Shown: positions 27,224 through 38,361, counted from the first letter of the stretch. The stretch is 64,000 nt of DNA from Dokdonia sp. (GCA_020630915.1 JAHDIF010000005.1:142032-206031), one strand, 5' to 3'. Numbers and translations: made by a program. The notes: generated by a model not told the origin, from the sequence alone.

Positions 27224-28124
27224 GCTCGCCAGTTACCTCCATTTTCACATTATAGTTTTTATATGGGGTTTTACGGCCGTATTAGGAGCACTCATTTCTA
27301 TAGACTCTGTGCCTTTAGTATTTTTTAGAATGGGGCTAGCCTCTGTAGTTATCTATGCCTACATTAAGATAAAAAAAATAGATCTTTCTATACAGACAAA
27401 AACCCTGGGAGGATTTGCACTAGCGGGATTGATTATTGCCTTGCACTGGCTTACGTTTTTTGGAGCTATTAAAGTGGCAAATGTATCTGTTACATTAGCG
27501 TGTATGAGTACAGGCGCTTTTTTTACAGCCTTGTTAGAGCCTTTGTTTTATAAGCGAAAGTTCATTTGGTACGAATTACTATTTGGCCTAATAGTCGTGG
27601 GCGCATTGTACGTTATTTTTGAAGTTCAGCCAGAATACCAATTGGGTATAGGACTGGCACTAACATCTGCTTTCTTGTCTGCAATTTTCACATTAATCAA
27701 TGGAAGATTTGTTCATACGCATAATCCTACGAAAATTTCCTTTTACGAACTTAGTATTGGCACAGCCTGTATTATGGTTTATCTCGCTTTCGCGAAAGCA
27801 GATACTTTCTTCTCAAAAGATTTTTTCTTCCTATCTAGTTCAGATTGGATATACATCATCATACTCGCAACAATATGTACTGCCTACGCTTTCATTGCAT
27901 CTGTAAAGGTAATGCAGTATTTGAGCCCTTATACGATTATGCTTACCATTAATCTCGAGCCTGTTTATGGGATTTTACTAGCATTTCTAGTATTAGGTAA
28001 TCGTGAAAAAATGGAGCCAACCTTTTATTATGGAGCCATTGTCATTTTACTAGTTGTACTCGCAAACGGAATATTGAAAAACAAGGATGCTTTTGTGCTC
28101 AAAAAATCAAAAAAAATAGAGTAG
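27210..28124 (+). CDS. EamA/DMT-superfamily transporter
   Basis: The 304-aa protein has ten hydrophobic segments arranged as two EamA repeats (about 8-140 and 150-290), with the family patterns FIWGFTAVLGALISID and LEPLFYKRKFIWYELLFGL in repeat 1 and MLTINLEPVYGILLAFLVLGNREKM in repeat 2. The exported substrate is unknown. It is the last gene of the tgt-lptF/G-eamA unit. The dispersed palindrome at 27786 encodes AFAKA in the loop between repeats. Confidence 0.9.
   Translation: MQNAKLASYLHFHIIVFIWGFTAVLGALISIDSVPLVFFRMGLASVVIYAYIKIKKIDLSIQTKTLGGFALAGLIIALHWLTFFGAIKVANVSVTLACMSTGAFFTALLEPLFYKRKFIWYELLFGLIVVGALYVIFEVQPEYQLGIGLALTSAFLSAIFTLINGRFVHTHNPTKISFYELSIGTACIMVYLAFAKADTFFSKDFFFLSSSDWIYIIILATICTAYAFIASVKVMQYLSPYTIMLTINLEPVYGILLAFLVLGNREKMEPTFYYGAIVILLVVLANGILKNKDAFVLKKSKKIE
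27786..27799. repeat. Dispersed palindrome copy 8 (14 bp core)
   Basis: gctttcgcgaaagc lies in the EamA gene, read as A-F-A-K-A. Confidence 0.95.
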
Positions 28125-28132
28125 AAATCCCT

Positions 28133-28140
28133 TATATTTG
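28133..28140 (+). promoter_or_regulatory. Probable -7 box (TATATTTG) of accA
   Basis: A perfect TAnnTTTG match 45 bp before the accA ATG, just after the EamA stop. No clear -33 TTG is seen. Confidence 0.45.
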
Positions 28141-28184
28141 TCAAACCTAACACACCTTTTTTTTAAAAAGGTAACAACTTTACA

Positions 28185-29138
28185 ATGGAATATTTAGATT
28201 TTGAATTACCCATTAAAGATCTTGAAGAGCAATTAGAAAAATGTACTCTTATAGGAGAAGAAAGTGATGTAGACGTAAGTCAGACTTGTAAAAAGCTCGA
28301 AAAGAAGCTCGCACAGACAAAGAAAGATATATATAAGAATCTTACTGCCTGGCAACGTGTGCAATTATCTCGTCATCCCAATAGACCTTATACACTAGAT
28401 TATATTAATGCCATTTGTGGAAACACTTTTTTAGAGTTACACGGTGATCGTAATGTAAAAGACGATAAGGCAATGATAGGAGGCCTTGGAAAAATAGGTG
28501 ACCAGAGTTATATGTTTGTGGGTCAACAAAAAGGTTTCAATACCAAGACACGCCAGTACCGTAATTTTGGGATGGCAAACCCAGAAGGATATCGAAAGGC
28601 TTTACGACTTATGAAGAGTGCCGAAAAGTTTGGAGTGCCTGTAGTAACTGTAATTGACACTCCTGGTGCATACCCGGGCCTAGAAGCAGAAGAGAGAGGT
28701 CAGGGTGAAGCAATTGCTCGTAATATTCTAGAAATGACCCGTCTTAAAGTCCCTATTATAGTTGTCATCATTGGAGAAGGCGCTAGTGGAGGGGCATTAG
28801 GTATTGGTGTAGGAGATAAAGTATTGATGCTTGAGAATACGTGGTATTCTGTCATATCTCCAGAGTCATGTTCATCTATCTTATGGAGAAGTTGGGAGTT
28901 TAAGGAGCAGGCAGCAGAAGCATTAAAGCTCACTGCTACAGATATGAAAAAGCAAAAGCTCATTGACGAAATTGTAAGAGAGCCAGTAGGTGGAGCACAC
29001 TCAAATCGAGAAGAAACCTTTACTATTGTAAAAAATGCTATTGAAGAGGCATATAGCGAGTTTAAAAACTTATCACCAGAAGAATTGGTAGAAAAAAGAA
29101 TGAATAAATATTCTGAGATGGGCGTATTTAAAGGTTAA
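28185..29138 (+). CDS. accA: Acetyl-CoA carboxylase carboxyltransferase subunit alpha
   Basis: AccA with AccD moves the carboxyl group from biotin to acetyl-CoA in the first step of fatty acid synthesis. The 317-aa protein has the N-terminal helical part ([15 protein letters not shown], then [22 protein letters not shown]) and the crotonase-like core with [27 protein letters not shown] and [15 protein letters not shown], then [14 protein letters not shown]. All signature glycines are present. The gene has its own promoter box and terminator. accB, accC and accD are not in the window. Confidence 0.97.
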   Translation: MEYLDFELPIKDLEEQLEKCTLIGEESDVDVSQTCKKLEKKLAQTKKDIYKNLTAWQRVQLSRHPNRPYTLDYINAICGNTFLELHGDRNVKDDKAMIGGLGKIGDQSYMFVGQQKGFNTKTRQYRNFGMANPEGYRKALRLMKSAEKFGVPVVTVIDTPGAYPGLEAEERGQGEAIARNILEMTRLKVPIIVVIIGEGASGGALGIGVGDKVLMLENTWYSVISPESCSSILWRSWEFKEQAAEALKLTATDMKKQKLIDEIVREPVGGAHSNREETFTIVKNAIEEAYSEFKNLSPEELVEKRMNKYSEMGVFKG

Positions 29139-29162
29139 CTAGGCATTTTACACTTGATACAG

Positions 29163-29193
29163 AAATCCGAAGTTTTGCGCTTCGGATTTTTTT
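29163..29193 (+). terminator. Terminator of accA
   Basis: Perfect 10-bp stem aaatccgaag / cttcggattt with a 7-nt loop, followed by seven T residues. Confidence 0.92.
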
Positions 29194-29305
29194 ACACTTA
29201 TGAACAATATTTCTTAGTTATTAAAGATTTATAAACGAAAGGTTGTTAGAAAGATGCTTTCACTAAAGCATACCACCACTTATCAATTTGTTTACATTCG
29301 TAACC

Positions 29306-30832
29306 ATGGAAAAAATTAAACCTACACCAGCATACAATACCTCAAAAGGGCAAGTAATACCTTTGGAAAGAGGGAAGATACCACCACAAGCACTTGATCT
29401 TGAGTTAGTTGTGCTTGGAGCCTTGATGATTGATAAGAAAGGTGTAGATGAGGTGATAGACATACTCGCGCCAGAAGTTTTCTATAAAGAACAACATCAA
29501 CACATCTTTGAAGCCATACGAATTCTCTTTGAAGAAGGACAGCCAGTAGACTTATTAACTGTATCTGAGCAGCTTAAGAAAATGGCAAAGTTAGAAGCGG
29601 CCGGAGGTGATTATTATCTCATACAGCTTACTCAAAAAGTGGCTTCTTCTGCTCACATAGAATATCACGCTCGTATCATATTACAAAAGCATATTCAACG
29701 CTCGCTCATTAAAATTTCTAACGAGATTATAGAAGATGCATATGATGAGACTACAGACGTTTTTGATCTCTTAGATACCGCAGAGACAAAACTGTACGAG
29801 GTAACACAAGGTAATGTAAAGCGTAGTTCAGAAAGTGCCCAAAATCTCGTAATCCAAGCAAAGAAAAAGATTGAAGAGATTGCAAATCAAGACGGGCTTT
29901 CTGGTATCCCAACAGGCTTTCATAAAGTAGACGCCCTTACCTCAGGATGGCAACCGTCTGATTTAATAATTGTGGCGGCTAGACCTGGTATGGGTAAAAC
30001 CGCAATGACCCTCACAATGGCACGTAACATGGCGGTAGATCAAAATGTGCCTGTAGCCTTTTTCTCTTTAGAGATGAGCTCCGTGCAATTGATCACACGT
30101 TTGATCTCTTCTGAGACTGGGTTATCATCTGAAAAGTTACGTACAGGTAAGTTGGAAAAGCACGAATGGGAACAGCTTAACGTAAAGGTTAAAAGTCTAG
30201 AAAAGGCACCTTTGTATATAGATGATACTCCATCGTTATCCATTTTTGATTTACGTGCAAAAGCAAGACGTCTTGCTTCACAGCACGGCATAAAGATTAT
30301 AATGATTGATTATTTGCAGTTAATGACGGGAGGTTCTTCTCAAAAAGGAGGAAACCGTGAGCAAGAAATCTCTATGATCTCTCGTAACCTTAAAGCACTC
30401 GCAAAGGAGCTTAATGTTCCCGTGATTGCCTTATCTCAGTTATCACGTGCGGTAGAGACACGTGGAGGTAGTAAGCGCCCTATACTTTCTGACCTTCGTG
30501 AGTCTGGAGCCATCGAGCAAGATGCAGATATTGTATCATTTATTTACCGCCCAGAGTATTATAAGATAGAGGAGTGGGATGATGAAGAACGCAGTCCTAC
30601 AGAAGGTCAAGGAGAGTTTATTGTCGCAAAGCACCGTAATGGTGGACTAGATAATATACGTTTGAAGTTTATTGGACATCTAGGTAAGTTTGACAATCTA
30701 GATGATTTTAGCACCCCATATGAGTTTGCTAGTAGTATGAATGCCGCTGCAAATGATGATACCTTTAAACCAGATAATTTACCTTCTCCAGATGAGGCTT
30801 TTGGAGGAGAGGATGATGGAGTTCCTTTTTAA
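29306..30832 (+). CDS. dnaB: Replicative DNA helicase DnaB
   Basis: It unwinds DNA at the replication fork. The 508-aa protein has the N-terminal DnaB domain (PPQALDLELVVLGALMIDKKGVDEV) and the RecA-like C-terminal domain with Walker A AARPGMGKTA, FFSLEMSSVQL, Walker B IMIDYLQLM, and ALSQLSRAVE...RPILSDLRESGAIEQDADIV, ending in an acidic tail. No intein is present. The ATG at 29306 (MEKIKPTP) is used rather than an upstream TTG at 29288. It stands alone after the accA terminator. Confidence 0.97.
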   Translation: MEKIKPTPAYNTSKGQVIPLERGKIPPQALDLELVVLGALMIDKKGVDEVIDILAPEVFYKEQHQHIFEAIRILFEEGQPVDLLTVSEQLKKMAKLEAAGGDYYLIQLTQKVASSAHIEYHARIILQKHIQRSLIKISNEIIEDAYDETTDVFDLLDTAETKLYEVTQGNVKRSSESAQNLVIQAKKKIEEIANQDGLSGIPTGFHKVDALTSGWQPSDLIIVAARPGMGKTAMTLTMARNMAVDQNVPVAFFSLEMSSVQLITRLISSETGLSSEKLRTGKLEKHEWEQLNVKVKSLEKAPLYIDDTPSLSIFDLRAKARRLASQHGIKIIMIDYLQLMTGGSSQKGGNREQEISMISRNLKALAKELNVPVIALSQLSRAVETRGGSKRPILSDLRESGAIEQDADIVSFIYRPEYYKIEEWDDEERSPTEGQGEFIVAKHRNGGLDNIRLKFIGHLGKFDNLDDFSTPYEFASSMNAAANDDTFKPDNLPSPDEAFGGEDDGVPF

Positions 30833-30886
30833 GAATGGCATCACTTTTGTCATAAGAAAAACGTATTTTGTACGTTATATATGATA

Positions 30887-32146
30887 ATGAAGAAACACTT
30901 AATTATTGCATTTTTTTTATTGAGTTGCGCTTTCGCGAAAGCATCCTACATCTTAGTACCCATGGATGCCGAAACCCAAAGAGAGCATCTCAAAGCCTAT
31001 GGGATTACCTACTGGGCACTTGACCAAAATTTAAAAGTTAAGTGGCTGCTCAATTATAGAGGAGGCTCTTTCTTACTTCCTGATACAGAAGATATTCGCA
31101 AAGAATGTACCATAAGAGGGGTGGTGTACGAAGTTCTCTCAGATAGCGCGACAGATCAAATTCTTACTGAAATAGGAAGTCCATCACAAAATATGGAAGC
31201 TGTTATTCTAGAAAAAGCTCCTAAAATTGCAGTATATACTCCTGACAGCAAAGTGCCTTGGGATGATGCAGTAACGATGGTGCTTACCTATGCAGAGATT
31301 CCCTATAAAACAATTTACGACAAAGAGGTGTTGAGCGATCAATTGATATTGTATGATTGGTTACACCTACATCACGAAGATTTTACTGGGCAATATGGCA
31401 AGTTCTATAGAGCCTACAGATCTGCTCCTTGGTATATCGAAGAAAAAAAAGCGGCAGAAGCTCTTGCAACAGAGCTAGGATATTCTAAAGTATCTGAAGA
31501 AAAAAGAGATGTAGCCCTAAAAATACGTGACTACGTAGTAGGTGGGGGATTTATGTTTGCCATGTGCAGTGCGACAGATAGTTTTGATATAGCACTCTCA
31601 GCAGAAGGGGTAGATATATGTGAGCCTATGTTTGATGGAGATGCTTCAGATGCAGGCTATCAGAGTAAAATAGATTTTAAGAAAACTTTTGCCTTTAAGG
31701 ACTTTTTGTTAGAGAGGTCTCCTTTAGTTTATGAGTTTTCATCTATTGATATGACCCGTAAACGAAAGGTTAATTTTAAGACAGACTATTTTACCCTCAA
31801 AGATTATAGCGCAAAGTGGGATCCTATTCCAACTATGCTATGTCAGAATCACACAGCATTAGTCAAAGGATTTATGGGACAAACAACTTCGTATGATGCC
31901 CAGACGATTAAGTCTAATGTGCTTGTGATGGGAGAGAATAAAACTAACGGAGAAGCAAGATATATTCACGGTATAAAAGGCAAAGGATTTTTTACTTTTT
32001 ATGGAGGTCACGATCCAGAAGATTATCAACATAGGGTAGGAGATCCCAAGACAGAACTAGAATTGCATCCCAATTCACCTGGATATAGATTAATTTTAAA
32101 TAATGTGCTTTTTCCGGCCGCCCGAAAGAAAAAGCAAAAAACCTAA
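30887..32146 (+). CDS. Secreted protein of unknown function (often labelled 'asparagine synthetase B' in flavobacteria)
   Basis: A signal peptide (MKKHLIIAFFLLSCAFAKASY) is followed by a soluble domain of about 400 residues. I recall proteins of this kind carrying the label asparagine synthetase B in Flavobacteriia, but no glutaminase (MCG) or ATP-PPase (SGGLDSS) motif is present, so the label is not supported. Visible blocks are YDWLHLHHEDFTGQYGKF, FMFAMCSATDSFDIAL and a closing GKGFFTFYGGHDPEDYQH. The GGGFMFAMCSATD stretch recalls a class I glutamine-amidotransferase-like turn, but this is weak. Signal-peptide residues 16-20 (AFAKA) are encoded by the dispersed palindrome. An in-frame ATG at 30881 is an alternative start. 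The stop overlaps the next start by 1 bp. Confidence 0.7.
   Translation: MKKHLIIAFFLLSCAFAKASYILVPMDAETQREHLKAYGITYWALDQNLKVKWLLNYRGGSFLLPDTEDIRKECTIRGVVYEVLSDSATDQILTEIGSPSQNMEAVILEKAPKIAVYTPDSKVPWDDAVTMVLTYAEIPYKTIYDKEVLSDQLILYDWLHLHHEDFTGQYGKFYRAYRSAPWYIEEKKAAEALATELGYSKVSEEKRDVALKIRDYVVGGGFMFAMCSATDSFDIALSAEGVDICEPMFDGDASDAGYQSKIDFKKTFAFKDFLLERSPLVYEFSSIDMTRKRKVNFKTDYFTLKDYSAKWDPIPTMLCQNHTALVKGFMGQTTSYDAQTIKSNVLVMGENKTNGEARYIHGIKGKGFFTFYGGHDPEDYQHRVGDPKTELELHPNSPGYRLILNNVLFPAARKKKQKT
30929..30942. repeat. Dispersed palindrome copy 9 (14 bp core) in a signal-peptide coding region
   Basis: gctttcgcgaaagc is read as A-F-A-K-A at the predicted signal-peptidase cleavage region. Confidence 0.95.
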
Positions 32147-32685
32147 TGGACCCTAAAACTATATTATTTAGTTTCCTAATATGTCTTTTTATAAAACCCT
32201 TGCCACCAGAACGCATCGTTTGGGAAGAAGATAGGCCACTTATTTGGGCAGATTTTAAGGGTAATCCAGATTACTTGCTATCTTTTGTAGCAACTACTAA
32301 TAGTGGTATGAGTCATTCATACAGTATAAATAGTAACGGATTTTTAGACAAATCCAGTTCAACTGTACTGGCACATTTTTATCCTACCTTTTCTTGGTAT
32401 AAACCAGCAGATACTACTGCGGCTATATTGCGACACGAACAGAGCCATTTTGATATTACCGAGATGTACGCTCGTAAACTTAGAAAACGCATAGAGGACT
32501 ATAATTTTACCTCAAACGCTAAGGAGGAGATCAAATACCTCTACAGGCTCACCGAAGAGGAAAGAAGAGAAACTCAACGTCTATTTGACCAAGAAACAGA
32601 TCATTCTAGGATTCAGAAAGAAGAGCGGCAATGGGAAGAACGCATTAAAGATTCTTTAGAAAAGTACTGGATATACACACCATAA
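32146..32685 (+). CDS. DUF922-family putative secreted zinc protease
   Basis: The 179-aa protein has an N-terminal hydrophobic segment (TILFSFLICLFI) and the DUF922 core with LIWADFKGNPD and the HExxH-like motif RHEQSHFDITEMYARKL, which gives a zincin-type metal site in the family (His, Glu, His). The C-terminal 50 residues form a charged helix. It is predicted secreted and metal-dependent by family resemblance only. It overlaps the upstream secreted-protein gene by one base (TAATG), so the two form an operon ending at a strong hairpin. Confidence 0.85.
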   Translation: MDPKTILFSFLICLFIKPLPPERIVWEEDRPLIWADFKGNPDYLLSFVATTNSGMSHSYSINSNGFLDKSSSTVLAHFYPTFSWYKPADTTAAILRHEQSHFDITEMYARKLRKRIEDYNFTSNAKEEIKYLYRLTEEERRETQRLFDQETDHSRIQKEERQWEERIKDSLEKYWIYTP

Positions 32686-32714
32686 AAAAACGCCTTTAGA
32701 AGGCGCTTTTTTTT
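32684..32714. terminator. Bidirectional terminator
   Basis: Hairpin aaaacgcctt / aaggcgcttt flanked by A7 and T8 runs. It serves the DUF922 gene on the + strand and the DUF2911 gene on the minus strand. Confidence 0.92.
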
Positions 32715-32732
32715 CTGGTGTAACAATATCTT

Positions 32733-33278
32733 TTAATTGTAAAAAGGTATTTGTATTCTCATCGTGTCCCATCCCATATGAAGATGCGCACCTTTATCTA
32801 CCTCAGTAAATTCCATTCCAAAATATTCTAGTGAATCCTCTGATGTTTCTACAGGGACGTTAATTCTAGCGACATCATTCTCTTCCTTATAAAAGTAGGA
32901 TCCCCATACGTTAAGATCTTTGTTTAGGATAACCGTCCATTCTTTATCTCCTGGTATTGTGTATAACGTGTAGGTTCCTGCTTTTACAGGTGTTGTCCCT
33001 AGCTTCATATCTTTATACAGTGTTACTTCTACCGCTTCATTTGCTCCTGTACGCCATACTTCTCCGTTAGGAGCTAGTTTGTCTAAACTACGCCCTTTCA
33101 ATTGGGGACGGCTGTAGGTGACCTTAATGTCTTTGTTTGCTTCTCTATAACTTGTAGGAAAAGCAGTTTGATCCATAGGACTTTTATCAACTTTAAATTC
33201 TTGTGCATTTGCTGCAGGTGCTGCTATAAAAGCAAGAGCGACAACAGCTAGGGTAACTAATTTTTTCATTGTGTTCAT
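32733..33278 (-). CDS. Secreted DUF2911 protein
   Basis: A signal peptide (ending APAANAQ) is followed by the DUF2911 domain: VTYSRPQLKGRSLDKLAPNGEVWRTGANEAVEVTLYKDMKLG, then PVKAGTYTLYTIPGDKEWTVILNKDLNVWGSYFYKEENDVARI. This beta-rich domain is common in Bacteroidota and has no assigned activity. Length (181 aa) is normal. An in-frame ATG three codons in (33269) is an alternative start. It stands alone on the minus strand, convergent with the DUF922 gene. Confidence 0.9.
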   Translation of the reverse strand: MNTMKKLVTLAVVALAFIAAPAANAQEFKVDKSPMDQTAFPTSYREANKDIKVTYSRPQLKGRSLDKLAPNGEVWRTGANEAVEVTLYKDMKLGTTPVKAGTYTLYTIPGDKEWTVILNKDLNVWGSYFYKEENDVARINVPVETSEDSLEYFGMEFTEVDKGAHLHMGWDTMRIQIPFYN

Positions 33279-33393
33279 TTATTTTCGTTAAAGATACGTT
33301 TGGCATTTAAGTTTGCTTGTTAAATAAAACCTAAAGCTTCATAGCCTTGTTGGTCGATAATTATACGGTTCCTTTCATATTCTATATAAATTT

Positions 33394-33407
33394 GCTTTCG
33401 CGAAAGA
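33394..33407. repeat. Dispersed palindrome copy 10 (one mismatch), intergenic
   Basis: gctttcgcgaaaga lies in the 258-bp space between the divergent DUF2911 and asnB genes. Confidence 0.75.
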
Positions 33408-33536
33408 ATAAAGCTAACATACTTGTTAAATGGTAAGTTATTAGGTTACGATTTAAAACCATATTACTTATGTAGGTTTATTTAATGAAACTATAAATCG
33501 ATATTTGGCTTATTAATTATTAAAAATAAAGAAGTC

Positions 33537-35225
33537 ATGTGTGGAATTGTATGTGCTTTTGATCTAAAGCAAGAAGTAACAGAACTACGCCCCCAGTTAT
33601 TAGAAATGTCAAAAAAGATACGTCATCGCGGGCCAGATTGGAATGGCGTGTTCAATAATGAAAAGGCAATTCTCACGCACGAACGCTTATCCATTGTCGA
33701 TCCAGCATCAGGAAAGCAACCACTCTTTAGTAAAGATGGAAAGCTAGTTTTAGCGGCAAATGGGGAAATTTATAACCATAAAGAATTAAGAGCCGAATTA
33801 AAGAGCGATTATGAGTTCCAGACGGCCTCAGATTGTGAAATAATTTTAGCCTTATATCAAGAGCACGGTGTAGATTTTATTGACAAGCTTAATGGGATTT
33901 TTGGTTTTGCATTGTACGATACTGAGAAGGATGCTTATTTTATTTCTAGAGACCATATGGGAATAATACCCTTATATATGGGGTGGGACCAACACGGTAC
34001 TTTCTATGTAGGATCTGAGCTTAAAGCGCTAGAGGGGGTGTGTACTAAGATTGAGCTCTTTCCCCCAGGACACTATCTTTCTAGTATAGACGGAGAACTC
34101 GTGAGGTGGTACCAGCGAGATTGGATGGAATACGAAGCTGTTGAGGGTAATGAGACAAGTATAGAGGAGTTGCACGATGCGCTAGCGGCCTCAGTAAAGA
34201 GACAGCTAATGAGTGATGTTCCTTACGGGGTCCTTTTATCAGGTGGGTTAGACTCGTCTATTACAAGTGCCGTGGCAAAATTATATTCAGAAAAGCGAGT
34301 AGAATCTGGAGATGAGCAGGCTGCTTGGTGGCCGCAGCTACATTCATTTAGTATAGGTCTTAAAGGATCTCCAGATCTTGCGGCAGCACAAGTAGTCGCA
34401 GATCATATTGGTACGGTACACCATCCTGTAGAGTTTACAATTCAAGAAGGATTGGATGCCATAAGAGATGTTATCTATCACTTAGAAACGTATGATATTA
34501 CGACCATACGCGCCAGTACTCCTATGTATCTTATGGCGAGAGTTATTAAATCTATGGGTGTTAAAATGGTACTTTCTGGTGAGGGGGCAGATGAGATTTT
34601 TGGAGGGTATTTATATTTTCATAAAGCCCCTAGCGCTCGAGATTTTCACGAAGAAACGGTGCGCAAGCTAGATAAATTACATATGTACGACTGTCTGAGG
34701 GCTAATAAGTCTCTTGCGGCTTGGGGAATAGAAGGGCGTGTTCCTTTTTTAGATAAAGAATTTATGGATGTTGCAATGCGACTTAATCCTAAAGATAAGA
34801 TGATTACTAAAGAGCAGTCTATGGAGAAATGGGTGCTCCGTAAAGCATTCGAAAAATACTTACCTGAGAGCGTTGCTTGGAGACAAAAAGAGCAGTTTTC
34901 TGACGGAGTAGGCTATTCTTGGATAGATACACTTAAGGAAGTAGTGGGTCAAGCTGTAACCGATGCTCAAATGGAAAATGTGCATCACCGCTTCCCGCTT
35001 CACACACCACAAAACAAGGAAGAGTTTTATTATCGCTCTATTTTTGAGGAGCATTTTCCAAGTGATGCCGCCGCTCTATGTGTGCCTTCTGTACCTAGTG
35101 TAGCTTGTAGTACACCTGTAGCCCTAGAATGGGATGAGGCGTTTAAAAATATGAATGATCCATCAGGGAGAGCAGTCGCAAAAGTACATGATGATGCTTA
35201 TGAAAAAGAAGAGGTTTCGGCTTGA
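33537..35225 (+). CDS. asnB: Asparagine synthase (glutamine-hydrolysing) AsnB
   Basis: It makes asparagine from aspartate, ATP and glutamine. The protein starts MCGIVCAFD, so Cys2 is the glutaminase nucleophile, followed by IRHRGPDWNG, LTHERLSIVD and AANGEIYNH. The synthetase domain has GVLLSGGLDSSI (PP-loop), FSIGLKGSPDL and VLSGEGADEIFGGYLYFH. Length (562 aa) is normal for the bacterial form, and all key residues are present. It has its own terminator. The secreted protein at 30.9 kb, sometimes given the same name, is unrelated. Confidence 0.97.
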   Translation: MCGIVCAFDLKQEVTELRPQLLEMSKKIRHRGPDWNGVFNNEKAILTHERLSIVDPASGKQPLFSKDGKLVLAANGEIYNHKELRAELKSDYEFQTASDCEIILALYQEHGVDFIDKLNGIFGFALYDTEKDAYFISRDHMGIIPLYMGWDQHGTFYVGSELKALEGVCTKIELFPPGHYLSSIDGELVRWYQRDWMEYEAVEGNETSIEELHDALAASVKRQLMSDVPYGVLLSGGLDSSITSAVAKLYSEKRVESGDEQAAWWPQLHSFSIGLKGSPDLAAAQVVADHIGTVHHPVEFTIQEGLDAIRDVIYHLETYDITTIRASTPMYLMARVIKSMGVKMVLSGEGADEIFGGYLYFHKAPSARDFHEETVRKLDKLHMYDCLRANKSLAAWGIEGRVPFLDKEFMDVAMRLNPKDKMITKEQSMEKWVLRKAFEKYLPESVAWRQKEQFSDGVGYSWIDTLKEVVGQAVTDAQMENVHHRFPLHTPQNKEEFYYRSIFEEHFPSDAAALCVPSVPSVACSTPVALEWDEAFKNMNDPSGRAVAKVHDDAYEKEEVSA

Positions 35226-35251
35226 GAAATTTGCATACTAAATGGTTTAAG

Positions 35252-35281
35252 AAACGCTGGCATATTTGCTGGCGTTTTTTA
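35252..35281 (+). terminator. Terminator of asnB
   Basis: aacgc-tg-gca paired with tgc-tg-gcgtt (an internal TG/TG loop), followed by six T residues. Confidence 0.8.
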
Positions 35282-35326
35282 TGTTCTTGAAGGTAATAAA
35301 TAAAGGATTGATTTTGTGACGAGTAC

Positions 35327-35340
35327 GCTTTCGCGAAAGC
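35327..35340. repeat. Dispersed palindrome copy 11 (14 bp core), intergenic
   Basis: gctttcgcgaaagc lies between the asnB terminator and the gyrB promoter region. Confidence 0.95.
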
Positions 35341-35440
35341 TTATAAATACTGATCATTCACCTCATTTGTTTATTCACATTTTGTTGATAACTTCAAGGG
35401 TTTTGAGGCCCTTTTTAACACGTCTAGGGAAGCCTTTTTT

Positions 35441-35448
35441 TATATTTG
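35441..35448 (+). promoter_or_regulatory. Probable -7 box (TATATTTG) of gyrB
   Basis: Perfect TAnnTTTG match 40 bp before the gyrB ATG. The -33 region is not clear. Confidence 0.45.
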
Positions 35449-35482
35449 TTAATCAGTGAATTTTTAAGCGAATTTTAAGTAA

Positions 35483-37432
<1,950 letters not shown>

Positions 37433-37455
37433 ATAGATAAACATATTAATTTGGT

Positions 37456-37483
37456 ACAAAAGACACTCTAAAGTGTCTTTTGT
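37456..37483 (+). terminator. Terminator of gyrB
   Basis: Stem aaaagacact / agtgtctttt (37458-37481, 4-nt loop), with four T residues at the stem end and only a weak further T tract. Confidence 0.7.
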
Positions 37484-37632
37484 CGTTTAATTGAGTCACT
37501 TTATCTTAATGGGCTGCTTGTAAGCAACTACTAAATAGGGTTTTAAGTAGTTCTACCTAATTTTATAGTGTATTAATGAATTAGATAAATAATCTAATCA
37601 ATTATTAAGTGCAGAATTAGATTACAATTAAA

Positions 37633-37923
37633 ATGGATCAAATTATAGAAGTAGCGATCGTAAAGTTCAATTTGTCTTCTTTAGAAGATTATTACTTTGA
37701 TGAGGAGCATCGTCTTAGGGCTCGTGGGTTTATATACGACGAAGACACTGGTGTTTTTCTAAACAAATATGGTTTATTAGAGATTGAAGAGCCACGCATA
37801 GAAGAAAATAAAGAGAAGGTAAGAGAGATTTTTAACTTCAAAGCAGAAAGACCTATACTAGAATTAGCTTCAGAATTATACAGTACGGTTGAGTCTAATT
37901 TATTGGAAGAAGCTGTAGCATAA
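37633..37923 (+). CDS. Small acidic protein, unknown function
   Basis: The 96-aa protein has no signal peptide or membrane segment and is strongly acidic. A first half with LEDYYFDEEHRLRARGFIYDEDTGVFLNKYGLLEIEEP looks like a small folded unit, followed by a helical tail. I do not recognise a named family, but it resembles short proteins annotated as hypothetical in Flavobacteriaceae. It lies alone between gyrB and mdh, with a clear terminator 34 bp after its stop, which supports it as a real gene. Confidence 0.75.
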   Translation: MDQIIEVAIVKFNLSSLEDYYFDEEHRLRARGFIYDEDTGVFLNKYGLLEIEEPRIEENKEKVREIFNFKAERPILELASELYSTVESNLLEEAVA

Positions 37924-37956
37924 TATAAAATAATAGAATTGGTTGATTGATGTTAA

Positions 37957-37994
37957 GGAAGTCACTTTATACTTATAAGGTGGCTTCTTTTTTT
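37957..37994 (+). terminator. Terminator of the small acidic protein gene
   Basis: gaagtcacttta pairs with taaggtggcttc (two G-U/A-C positions), followed by seven or more T residues. Confidence 0.85.
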
Positions 37995-38145
37995 ATGATT
38001 TTTCATTTGTATTCTTACAATAAATATCGATAAAATGCAATATACATTCGTTTATAAGTAAAATTAGATAATTATTACTAGTATTTTTATGATATTTAAA
38101 ATGAATTTGTAAGAATTATTATTTTTAGCTAACAAAAGGTAGTTA

Positions 38146-38286
38146 ATGTTTGATTTTGAGTTCGGCCTTTTGAAGCATTCGTCTTGTAGTTGGGTATTAA
38201 TGACAATGCAATTATTGAAAGATATACATAATATAACTTTCTTATCATGTAAACCTCGCGATATTAATATGGCGAGGTTTTTTGAT
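38146..38286 (+). ncRNA. Candidate small RNA ending at an orphan terminator
   Basis: A strong hairpin (aacctcgc / gcgaggtt, 38252-38279) with a T tract ends no gene that can be recognised. The stretch just upstream is about 100-250 nt after the previous terminator. The 5' end given is a guess. Confidence 0.3.
38252..38286 (+). terminator. Orphan terminator upstream of mdh
   Basis: Stem aacctcgc / gcgaggtt with a 12-nt AT-rich loop, then TTTTTTGATTT. Confidence 0.8.
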
Positions 38287-38353
38287 TTATAGGAAAGACA
38301 CTTTAATCTGCTTTTAACGGTGAGATATCTCTGCAAAATAGGATGATATATCG

Positions 38354-38361
38354 TATTTTTG
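38354..38361 (+). promoter_or_regulatory. Probable -7 box (TATTTTTG) of mdh
   Basis: TAnnTTTG match about 35 bp before the mdh ATG. No clear -33 element. Confidence 0.4.

Noticed and set aside
38146..38292. 48-codon + strand frame
   Set aside because: It runs through the orphan terminator hairpin and shows no protein-like pattern.
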